DNA of 64,000 nucleotides from Epinephelus fuscoguttatus (Eukaryota > Chordata > Actinopteri > Perciformes > Serranidae). The DNA is taken from positions 21,816,907 to 21,880,906 of the forward strand of contig NC_064756.1 in NCBI RefSeq assembly GCF_011397635.1. Reading direction: 5' to 3'. The first letter of the stretch is position 1. The number at the start of each line of letters is the position of its first letter. The notes beneath the pieces are model-generated. The model ran no database searches and had not been told where the DNA came from. It saw nothing but the letters and a program-made list of their open reading frames with translations. Position numbers and translations under genes: made by a program. Of this stretch, positions 24,287 to 35,900 are shown piece after piece.

Positions 24287-24562
24287 GTCCGTAAAAAAAA
24301 TATCTTTTCCAGCGGATATCTTAGTTACAACATGATTGAACTAGCAAAGCAGTTTTGTGTTGCTATGTGTGGTATTTATTCAGTTTTGGGAAATCACGAT
24401 GTCTAGGAAGCATCAGTGGACAGCTAACACTAGCAGCAAAGCTAGCATCAGGACGTCATCTGTTAAAAGCCTCCCGTTGTTGGATACGACATGAAACTAC
24501 TCCAGTTAGCTCAATCATGTTGTAACTAAGACATCCGCTGGATAAAATATTTTCTTCACGGA
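24287..24562. repeat. Inverted repeat with ~57-bp arms
   Basis: The arm 24287-24343 (including CCAGCGGATATCTTAGTTAC and AACATGATTGAACTAGC) is the inverse of 24506-24562 with a handful of mismatches. The roughly 160-base spacer has no coding sign. Confidence 0.75.
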
Positions 24563-24829
24563 TGAGCACACGTTTGATAAAACGGAGTTTAATCTCTCGG
24601 CATCCATTTTCAAGCTCTCTGTGTGTTTGTTTCCTTGCGGACGAGAAAAGGGGGAGCGCACATTTCTGAGTAGGCGTGTCCTTTTCAAAAATGCAAGAGG
24701 CGCTGCTTTGTTGCTGGCCGTTTTCGCCGGTGTGTTAAATACACTTTAGAAAGGAGTGTCCCCAGACTATCAGAAGGCGGAGATCTCTGATTGTCTGGTG
24801 GCGAGACTAGCTTAACACTAATGAGACCA

Positions 24830-27800
24830 TTTGTTAACCATCTTAGTTTAGCATACACCAGTTTCTAAGTAACACCAAACATGAAGTACAGCTAAAGCTA
24901 ATGAGAGGGTCTTTAGTATTATGTCTCAATTAAAGTAATGGACCATCTGAAGATGGTGCAAGATGAGGAGTTGATCAAAGTTTTATTCGTTCTGAGGGGA
25001 GCATGATCGTTTGATCGTTTTGCTCCCCCCTAAATTTAATGGTAGCACCAGTAGGAGTCAGGAGATCACCAAAGTTATCAGGATTAGGATTTATCCTTTG
25101 AGGATCATGAATGTCTACACTTTTGTTTTCTTTTTGTCCTCTTTACAGTAAGTCCTCCTGTAGATGTTGAGATATCTGTAACAAATTTTATGGCAGTCCA
25201 TACAATATATGCACATACCCCCCAAAAACACTCACTCACCTAAAACCACAACCTCTACCATCAGACCTTTTCGTAATATAGAGTAGCTAAGGTAACAGCA
25301 AACATCACTCCAGTTCCACTTGTCTCTCCAAGTTTAGACTCCACATAACAGTGGGTGTGCAAACATTTTGCTAGCAGAGTTATAACTCTGACCTTCTCAT
25401 AGTGGCTGTGCTCAGCATTCAAGGAGTGTTTCGAGCTGTTGTCACACAGCTGCATTAAATTCCTGGGCGCAGCCACCTCTGTGAGACATGCAAATCAAGC
25501 AGATCCCAAACTGTTAAGTCTTTAAAATGCAAATGCAAATTTATTTTGAGATGACTGTCCTTTTGGTATTTCTATCCAGAGAATCCAAACATAGCTAGAA
25601 GTCGTTTTTTTTTTTTTTTTTAAATCAGTGATAAATACACTCAGCTGTCCCATTCTGGATATTAAATCCAAAAATAAACAAACCACACACCTGAAAAACC
25701 GTAAAATAAGAGATATACCAAAGGCTGGTGTGAAGTAAAATGACCCTTTAGGACACACACTTAATTACTTCTGCCAAGGAAGTTGTGTTTTCTGATCAGT
25801 TTGTTTGTCTTTTTGCCCACAGGAAAAACTGCTGGTCTGTTTTTCATGAAACTTGGTGGAAGGTGAAGCACGGGCCAAGGAAGAACCCATTACATTTTGG
25901 AGCAGATCTGAACCGCAAGGCACATACACTTTTTTATTTTTTACTTTCGTTTACGTCATGAGATAGGGCATCTGGCCTTGGTAAAGTAAATGCCATACAT
26001 CTTCAAATCCAGTAGTTGAAAGCAAAGTTTAAAAGTGACAAACATCCAAAAATGATGACTCCATATCACAGTCCACATGCACAGGTACGATACCAGTTGG
26101 GTAACTTTCATGTGCAGTCATTATGCAGCACTCAGGCACGGTGGTTTCATGGGAGGACTGGTACAACTGTATCATCACATTTGTAAGTGTTATGTCACCA
26201 AATTATACTGCTTTGCATAACAAGGATTTTTTTTTCTATACTCAAATTTGAATTTGGCTCAAGAAAACATTTCGTCCTTGTGAACATACAGTTTTCGTAA
26301 CTGTTCTTGAACATGCTGCCATGTGCATGATATTATTCCAGCCTCAGCATTTGTTATTTGTACATAAAGTACAGTATATACATAATAACAAAGCTTTTTA
26401 ATAAAAGACTGAACTATTGGCCACGGCCGAGGTCTTCAAGTGCCCTTCTAGTTTAAACTTGTGATTATAGTCACATAAATAATGGACAGAAGTGCCAGTG
26501 ACACTAAGTGCTAAGCAAGCAGTGTATTCAGTTCTTTGCCTGTAACACACTTTTTTATTGTAAATTAATGAATGCCCTTCAAGATGAGTAAGAGCCTCTG
26601 TGAACCCTAACACTACAGGGATACATTGTTCTGATCTGTTCCTCACATCAATATGTAAATGCTGTCTGATCAATATCCGCCCTTCAGAACCAAACAATTA
26701 CAGTCTGTTTCACTGCATACGTGATCTTGGATGGATTTTGTCATATATTTATTTGCTTTGTAAAATAGAAAGTATTGATGAGAATGTGCAATTAAATATT
26801 ACTGATGTTTTCATCTAATAATAGACAATTAAAGATGGTAAAAATGAACTGAACATCACACTTATGTACGGTAATTGACCACATAAATTCATATGGGTTT
26901 GAAAAACAAGGACAGCCAAGAACATCTCAAATGTTTACGACCTTGTTTATGTAGATGAAGCAATTAAGAGGAGAATCTCATTCTTGAGTTTTATACTCTC
27001 AAGACAGCAAAAAAATCTATACTACTTAAAAAAAGACAGGTATCGATTGGAAAAGCAATTAATGCTCAAAGTTTTGAGAAAGAATTAGAAAGGAAAGGAA
27101 TAACGTAACTACCAGGATTGGTGTTTTTGAGTGAATTTTTGTTCTCCCTGAAAGGTGGGTAGGCGTCTAAGCCCAAAACAGAATACAGAGGAGAACCAAA
27201 CTGATGACAAGCAAAATGTGTTACTGGGTTCATGTGATGAGCTTCATACAGGAGTGCAGGATCTCAAGGCCGTGAAGTTCTCGAAGTTTGTTCATATGTC
27301 TGGAATTGAAGAGAGCAGCTCATTAAAAGAAAACACAGTGACAGGGTGTTCAGTGGGGTGGCACTGAATAGAAACAACAGTAGTGTGAACTAAAGATCAA
27401 GACATCTTCAGCACAGTCACAGCGGAGCTCTGTAGCCTGGAGGTACTGTGAAAATGTTCCTAGGAACAAACAGACATGTTTGCTGCTGCCCTCTTCCATT
27501 ATTGAGGACAGTGCAACATTATATGAAGGTGGCCTACAGCACCACATCATTGTTCAGTGATCACATTTTATTGAACCCATCTTTGAGTGTAGAAATAATA
27601 AGCTGTTCACACTTAAATCTTACCCTGCAGTACAAAATGAAACCCTTTCTAAATGAAAACACTATGGAAGTTCAAGGTCTGGTGTGTAGGTTGCAGAACT
27701 GAAACTTCTCCTGTGTGCCAAACTTGTAAGTAAGTAAAATTATGGTGGCCAACGAAAAAACACAAATGCCCCTATCTAGAGCCGGTATTTGTTTTGTCCA

Positions 27801-28140
27801 TCCTGGGCCATGATGGACTAAAGAGGACCTGCTTCGTATGTAGATATAAACGGTTTCATTCTAGGGTAACAAAAATACAATTCTTACATTCAGGTGATTA
27901 TAAAATAATGAAAACATTGTTATAAATATTATATGCCATTTGTGTCAATAGATGCCCCAAATTCTTTCATAGTGGACCTTTAATGTAAGAGGAGTTATTG
28001 TAAACCTGCAGGTAACGTACACTTGTGGCTTACATAAAGCACTATAATACGTAGTAGTAGTTTTTGTATAAGTTTTTGTTTTTGTATAAGATGCTGGAGA
28101 GATGGCTCAGATACCAAATGTCCTAGGTGTATATGGTAAA
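24830..28140. other. Intergenic DNA between the ZP-C gene and TTC12
   Basis: No gene recognised. Open frames of 60-100 codons here lack splice context and family resemblance. The stretch includes a T-run near 25606-25621 and one dispersed repeat. Confidence 0.45.
25775..25945. repeat. Dispersed conserved repeat (CATGAAACTTGGTGGAAGG core)
   Basis: The core CATGAAACTTGGTGGAAGG followed by GGGCCAAGGAAGAACCCATT matches, from memory, a repeat widespread in fish and other animals. Ends are not defined here. Confidence 0.5.
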
Positions 28141-28149
28141 CTCAGAAAA

Positions 28150-28640
28150 TATTGCTCTCGATTTACCGGTCGATCTAGGTTCCAACCCTCACCTATGGTC
28201 ACAAGCTCTGGGTAGTGACCGAAAGAACGAGATCCCAAGTACAAGCGGCCGAAATGAGTTTCCTCCGCAGGGTGGCTGGGCTCAGCCTAAGGGATAAGGT
28301 GAGGAGCTCGGACATCCTGGAGGGACTTGGAGTAGAGCCGCTGCTCCTCCACATCGAGAAGAGCCAGTTGAGGTGGTTCAGGCATCTGGTAAGGATGCCT
28401 TCCGGACACCTCCCTTGGGAGGTGTTTCGGGCATGTCCAACCGGGAGGAGACCTCGGGGCCGCCCCAGGACACGCTGGAGGGACTACATCACCCGGCTGG
28501 CCTGGGAACGCCTCGGGGTTCCCGTGGATGAGCTGACGGAAGTGGCTGGGGAGAGGACTGTCTGGGCTTCTTTGCTGAGGCTGCTGCCCCCGCGACCCGG
28601 GCCCAAATAAGCGGAGGACGACAAGTACGAGTACTAGTAC
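28150..28640 (+). mobile_element. 3' fragment of a non-LTR retrotransposon, copy 1
   Basis: The frame 28215-28610 encodes the C-terminus of a LINE reverse-transcriptase protein: TERTRSQVQAAEMSFLRRVA, then SQLRWFRHLVRMPSGHLP, RGRPRTRWRDYI and a terminal LLRLLPPRPGPK. Upstream sequence continues the homology in another frame (frameshifted near 28200). A diverged second copy lies at 43005-43580. The RTE/Rex3-like assignment is tentative. Confidence 0.75.
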
Positions 28641-29326
28641 GAGAAAATATTCAAACATGATCACCTCTTTCAAATTTTGTTATGTTGTTGTATAAAGTTT
28701 TCAAACCCTTTGCTATGACAGAATTTAGCTAAGGCGCCTCCCGTTTCCCTTTATGATCTCTGAGATGTTTCTACACCTTGATTGAAGTCTACCTGTGGTT
28801 AATTCATCTGACTCGATGTGATCTGGAAGAGCACCACCTAAAAATGATCACTCAGCTAACAATGTCAGCAAAAGCCAAGCCATGAGGTCAGAACAACTGC
28901 CTGAAGGACTTTCCTGCAATTCCTGGTGTGGCCAAATTGATATTCAAATATTTGTTTTATGACAAACTTAAGATTTGAAAAACTAGTTGGCAGATTACTG
29001 GATATTAAGAACAAGAAAACATCACTTGTAGCCCTAAAATATATCCAAGAGACAACAATTTTGATGGACAAATGCAATCAGCCTATCAAATAATGACTAA
29101 GCAGTAAATCAACCACAACTATTGGGAGAAAGTGGTGTGTTATGGCTATCACTGCGTATTAGTGTAGTTAGTCACACATTAGTGTGATATATTAATAACA
29201 TATAATGTATATAGTCATGTCAGTGTGAACCAGAAGTCATAAATTTCCTGAGCATTTGACCAACATCTTTAACCAAAGCCAGAATATCACATTATCTCAA
29301 TCTGCTGATGCATTTCATCTCATCTA
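28641..29326. other. 3' flank of TTC12
   Basis: AT-rich, with no coding exon recognised. No canonical AATAAA was spotted on the minus strand close to the stop codon, so the transcript end is undefined. Confidence 0.4.
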
Positions 29327-29965
29327 TCAACGCTCCTTCAGGCTAGTTTCTAGACTGTAATCAGCAGCATGTGGTTTATAGAGTGGGGTGAGAGGGCACC
29401 TGGGTTCAGATCGACACAGCTTCCCCAGAGCAATCGCTGCATTTTGCCGCACAGCTGTCCTCTTAGTGTCCCCTGCAGCGTGGCGCAGCAGCAGCAGCAC
29501 AATATCAGTGCCCAGCAGGGTGCTGGCAATTCCTTCCAATTCAAGGCAGTGGGCCAAGCAGAGGGCTGCATTTCCTGACACCATCTCATCACAGCTGGAA
29601 CCCAGCAAATGACGTAAAATAGACAGTTCTGTGAGGAATGATAAATGAACAGCAAATAAGAAGAGAATAGCATTCTTATATATGAACAAACAAACACATA
29701 ACGACATGAAAATCAACAGATATACTGCACTCATACATGCAGTATGTATACAAATGTAGACACATACACACACTTAATTTGCATATTAGGTCAAGCCTAA
29801 AATATTATTCATAAACTAATGAAAGAGCATCTTAAAGTAATGCTAACATGTCAATCATTTCTTACTTTTATCAGACTTCACCAGCTTCTCCCGTGCTGAG
29901 TGACTGGCAGCAGTGCATATTGTCAGAGTCTTAATGGCATACTTAGTGGCAGTCTGCCCTGTTCC
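29327..29965 (-). CDS. ttc12: TTC12 exons 19-20 (C-terminus)
   Basis: Exon 19 encodes [17 protein letters not shown] and the following helix. Exon 20 encodes [20 protein letters not shown] and [14 protein letters not shown], both strongly family-like. After SEPR the frame runs 25 more codons ([19 protein letters not shown]...) to TGA with no resemblance to the mammalian tail, although the length is similar. A donor-like AG|GTGCCC sits exactly at the point of divergence, so a further unrecognised exon is possible. Confidence 0.8.
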
Positions 29966-32900
29966 CTGGGTACGCACACAGAAATAAATCAAAAATGATG
30001 TGAGACAAGTTGAACAAACATCTGTAAACTCCAACTTTATGACGACACTTACTGTAGAGGTCAGAAAGACTGACCCGTAGTGGAATTAATAATAATAATA
30101 ATCGTCATCATTGTCATCACATTGTTTTTATAGCACCTTTCAAACAGAGTTACAAAGTACTTTGCATTAATAAATCTGAGACACATGTACAAATTATAAA
30201 ACAGGATAAAACGGTATAGGAAGTAACAATAAATACCATCCATTAAAAAAAAAAGCCAAATGATAACAGTGAATTTATGAAGAGAGTTGAAAGAGGTCAG
30301 TGAGTTTGTCTGCCTAAGGTCCTCTGGCAGGGAGTCTCCCAGCTGAGGGGCTCGGACAGTAAAAGCTCTGTCATCTTTAGTGACAATTCAAGATTTTGGT
30401 ACCATGAGAAGAGCCTCGTGGTAGGATTTCAGGCAGTGGTCAGACTCATGGGAAATTAACAGATCACAGATGTAGGCAGGAGCTTGACCATTCAAGGCTT
30501 TAAAAACAAGCAGTAAAATCTTAATATCAGTTCTTAAACTCACAGGTGATCAGTGAAGGGCGACAAGGATTGGTGAGATGTGGTAAATTGTCTTAGTACC
30601 AGCTTAGTACAAAGCATTTTGTATGAGTTAGAGTCTCAGACGTTATGTCTGTTGATGCCAGAGTAGAGGGCATTGCATTAATAAAGTCTAGTCATGTCTT
30701 ATCTTATCTTAGAGGAGATAAAAGCACAGATCACCTATTCTAAATCTGCAAGGGAAAGAAATGACTTGATTTTTGTTAAATGTCTCAGTTTGGTAAAACA
30801 GGACTGCACAACTTTATCCACCTGGACACTGAAAGACAGTGCTGAGTCAAAGATGACTCCCAGGTTACAGTCATCTTTTTGTATGTTTCTGATTTGTTGT
30901 TTTACTTTGATTTTGACAAATTAGTAATAGAACACATACACTATTACCTCAAATATAGATCCAAATTAGAGAGGCTAATACTTTTTACAAATAAGTTGCT
31001 TTTTCATGAGTGTGTTTTCATCATGTTTCTACATCATGATGATAGTTAATGTAGTTAATGTGTAAGGGTATACGTCTTCATGGGCTGTTTAGGAATAATT
31101 AGGATGTTTGGCAAACAAAAGAGCATTCCATGAGTAAAATACAAGAGTTGATGTATTCATAGATACTTGGCTCTTTGTACACTTACAGTACGTACCTTAA
31201 GCAGTCGGCACATGGCACAGACCACATCCCCCTGAATAACATGCTGAACAGCCTCAAGGGACTGAGGGAGAACAGTGCTTAGCACGCCTGTGGCTCTCTG
31301 GAAGACAAAGAAGAATGTTGGCATTAGAAGCGGAGATAACATAAGATAGAGAAGAGCAGAAACAGGAAGATAGATAGGAAAATAGCAGAGAAACAAGATA
31401 GCAAAGTATCAAGAGAAAACTTCTGGGGGGGAAGGAAAGTTAGGAGACAGAAAAACAAAGGAAAACAGCTCCTACCAGAGACAAAGAGAATGGGAGAGTG
31501 TAGTTGGAAGAAGGTGGAGAAAAGGAGAAAACGTGAAATCCGTTAGTGTTATGTGAGGTGCTTGCTGCAAAAGTGCAGAATGTCCATTATAAAGATGGTG
31601 AGGGAGTTGCTTGAAAACATGTCTGACTGAACATATATAATTACAGTGAACCTTAAGAATAGCATAAGAATAGAAGCAAACAAGAATTAGAGGTCACATG
31701 AGTGCTTGCTTTGTTTTGCAGGAGGGATCGGTTGATACACACCATTTACATAAATTCAAGGGCACAAATAAAGTAATTTCAGGGTATGAAATAGTCAATA
31801 AAGGCAGCAAAGTAAGTACGTTTAGTGAGCAAATTAGTTATTTCAAAGAATTATTTGTGGCCCTCATCAGCCACATTCATAGCAGCAGCAGGCAGCCATT
31901 TTCACAAAATAAGCTCTGATTAACCCACTGCGCACTGCATCCCCAGAACCAAATGGAAGACAGACAAATTGAGCTGAAAATAAAGATATTTTTTCTCAGG
32001 AGTTAGTGGAGAGCAAAGCTAAAGCTCAGAGCTAAGAGACGCTCCAAACCTCAGTACCAACGAGAGAAATTGCAAGAAAAAAAATGTTGGCATTTAACAT
32101 TTGAATACATTGAAAATTGAAGTTTCAACAGTGCTGTGGATAACATGTGTTTACATTTAGGCACAAAAACTACTTCGTTATGGTTTGAAAAAAATGTTTT
32201 AGCTTAAAATAACCTGTTTGAGTGCATAATGCCAACAGGAAAAGCAGCAATGTCTCGATAAAAAAACAATGGCTTTCCATGGCACTATCCTCTCTAAATG
32301 GAGCATAAAAAGCTGATGGTAAAACAGCAATGACTTGCTAAAAAAATCAACCAGTTTTGCTGTTTGCTGGTCTCAAACAGTAGTCTGCAGCTTGGCAGCT
32401 GTCTCACCGGGGATACACACCATCCACTGTCGCCTCTACCTTAGCTCATATATGACGTCACTTTAGAAACATTAACATGATATGTATGAAACATGCAGAT
32501 GTATGTATTGGCTGGTTAACATCAGCCCAGCAGAAATAATTAGGGCTTCAGGGCTTTGGTGTAACCATTATGATACATTAAAGACACAAGTGAAGTGAGG
32601 TCAACACAAGAAAAGAAAAAACAGAGCAGAAATTGACAAGAAAAAGGATGCTGACAAAGGTGACAATGAAGAAAAAGTTCCAGCCATGTAGTGAGTGAGC
32701 ACTAAAACAGAGTAAGGAGACAGATGGGTGGAAGTGTGTGACTCTGAGGGCATTGCATAATCAGTGTGAAACTGCTATAACAGCCATTAGCACAGACAAC
32801 AGCACCTGGAGCTGGAGTTTTAATCAACTGTAATGACGCATATATAGGATCCTCTGAACATTGTGAATTGCTGTTACCACCTTATGGGGCTCATTGAGAG

Positions 32901-35900
32901 TGAGCTCACAAGCCCTAGAAAAGGCGCATTATCCAGGACGAATGCCTTACATTTTCATCTAGTTACCTGAAAAGATGGTTTTATACTACATAGGATGTAT
33001 GAAAGTGTGGAAAACAAACAAAACAAAGTTTTTAACAAGCGTACTAATATTTTTCAAACCGGTCTTGATCTAACACAGCCAAACATGAAAACCTAATGGT
33101 TAGTTATTATACAGTAAAGCAGCTACATGTATGATGTGTTGGGGTTTTTCAACTCTCCTGAGTACTGTAGTGTAGTGCTCAAGTAAGGGTCTCTCACAGT
33201 TATGATTCCTCCATCACTATCCCTCAGCAGGCCCAGGCAGCAGTCGCTGAGTGAAACAGCTTGTTCCTAGAATAAGAAGATGGAAACGTAGCCAAACCAA
33301 TTTTCACATGTATTTCACCTCTGGATAGGTGGCACATCATAGTTCACACAATTGCCCCCTCTTATTCCCTTGTCCGTTGGCTTATAATATCTTTCCGATG
33401 CATATTATAAAGTGCTATGAAGCAAATTTTCTCTAAAAACAGATAAATCTATCACAGTGGCCCCCACACTGAACAACAATTCAGCTCAAGGTACAATATT
33501 ATCATATTATCAGTTGGTACAGTGCCCACTCTGAAGATAAGAAGAGATAAGGCAGAAGATCATTTTTGTACTCCTAACATATTCATGCATAACTGAACCT
33601 CCACTCCAGGTAAAGTAAACATCACACATTAAATATCACATATCACTTGTTTTACCTGAATGACTGGAGATGGAAGAGCTGAAAGGTTGATGATCAAACC
33701 AAGCATGCGGTAAATGACCTCTTCGTATTCAAATGCACTGCATTGCCTCTGTAATGACAGCCAATAAATTCTACACTCATAATCTGCATACGGTGAGTTT
33801 TACATATATATACATACATATATCATACAGTACTTACAATGGCAACCACAAAGGCCTTCCAGCATTCCGGATCATGAGCAAAACTGTGACGGATGGCATC
33901 ATCTTGAACCAGGCAGCCAACAGCTGATATCAGTGACGCAAGAAGAAGCTGATTGGACTCGCTGATATTTCTCTGGAAAATGAAGAAAACAGATGTGTAC
34001 ATTTGCCCAGAAACACGCACATAAACATATCTATACATACTCAATGCATGCTGTTTAGTATAAAACTTTGTATGTACATAACTTACCAGTATTGTTGTAA
34101 ATGGCACAATGACAGAGTCTGTGACCACGTCCCTTAACTGAATGCAAAATCTGTAGGAATATATGAAAATATTTCTACTGTACATGTAAAATAAACATAA
34201 TATGTATATCAGTATATATGTATAAATACACACAATAGTTCCACTATTAAAGAGAAGTAGCACTACAACATCACACTCATTGTTGTGTTACAATAAACAT
34301 GCATGAGTGAGGAGGAAGTGAGTAAAGTCAAATTTGAGCCTCCGTTTAAGTTCTTCACAGTCGAGCATGACATAACTCAGCAAAACTACCAGAATAAGAA
34401 TTACTGCCAACTGCATCAAAAACCACCGCATACTCATATCTACTTCTGAAAAATCCACTTACTGTCTGAGTCATAAAGGCTAATTGGTTATTGCAATTCA
34501 AAACAGCATTGATTGTCATTTCTCTGAAGATTCAGTTACGCACATTGAAGGCAGTAAAAGGCAGAGGGACTAAAAACAATAATTAAATATGCTGTATAAT
34601 GTGTATATGTATAAGTAGTGTAAAATACATAAAAGTATGTGTGCAAATGTCTATACCATTTGTAAATATTCTACCAGGAGCAATTAGTGAGATTTCAAAT
34701 AACTATGGAATTTTTTCAGAGCAGCTGTGTATTAATTTTTTCGACAAAAATACCTTTGAAAGCCCAACATTGAACCGTCTGAGCTTCTCAACTGAAGAGA
34801 AAACCTCTGTAGGATATAACACATTTTTGTAGAGTAACTCTCTTTGAGCTATAGACAGGGGAAAATTGATCTCCCATTTCACTGCTTGACACCTCGACTT
34901 ATTTCCCGCTGTGTTGGTGAGCCTGGGTTGTCCTTTCATGTCTTGTTTTCATGAGGTGCCAGAAAGGAAAACAGGTTGAGAACTGCCTTTTGCCTTCAAG
35001 TGACATTAACACTTAGATAGCACATGCTGAATTATTGAAGATGCCACACCATTCCTCAGAGGACCCCTTCTGACATAATGCGATGATGGATTTTGAAGTG
35101 CCTTTAATATATATGGATATGATGTATGGGAGGATAATAGATTGTCTGTTGAGTCATATTCTGAATTCTGCAGTGTATATGAAAATGTGTATTTCCTCAT
35201 CCAGAGATAAAATGAATCACTTTCTATGATGTGAGGAGAATAACTCTGCTGTTTCTGTTCAACTGCGTGTCAGTAATACTTGTTTTCTGCTGCGAAGTTC
35301 TCCAGAATCTTGACCGCTGTGTTCTCCTGCTGCTGCTTTGGCTTTGAGATGCACGCCATGAGGTTCCTCACTAACCTTTAGATCCAGATTTAGAGGAGGG
35401 CAAGATAAAGAAAAAGAGAGGGGGAAAGTAGAGAAAGAGAGATAGAGATAAAAAAAAAACATATCGGTGTGATAATAATACCAAAGAAGAGCAAAAACAT
35501 TTCTTCTTAATTTTCTGGAAATCCAATCAGCTGCAGCTCAGATAGTATCAGACCTGCATGAGAAATCACTTGGCCCACTATAATTTTTAATACTGTGTCC
35601 CAGAGCAATGGAACACAACTTCCTTGAAATCTCATTAAATAGAAATGGCAATTGCACTGACAATCACAAACATGTGGCCCAAGGTTGGCCTAAAGTCCCA
35701 TTCTGATTTCATTAAGGGGAGAATGTGAGATGCAAAATTATTTTAATACTTACTGGGGATGGGCGAAGGTAAAGGAAAAAGTATTATAAACAATTTGGTT
35801 CATTTGAACATACCATCTCTGTCCACACGAGCATATTTTGCCTCAAGCTATGCTGTTGCTCTCATCAATTGCATCTAATGGCAACATAAAAAAAAAATGT

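Larger units (their letters stand above)
23690..24815. mobile_element. DNA-transposon-derived composite region
   Basis: CpG-rich, non-genic-looking sequence with several internal inverted repeats and a stretch on the minus strand (about 24607-24500) that reads as a short conserved peptide, MDAERLNSVLSNVCSSVKK, before a stop. On the plus strand 23852-24060 reads MAQSCSQKTPSKL with a CxxC pair. Similar segments occur in many fish genomes as dispersed repeats (recollection, not checked). Termini could not be fixed. Confidence 0.4.
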
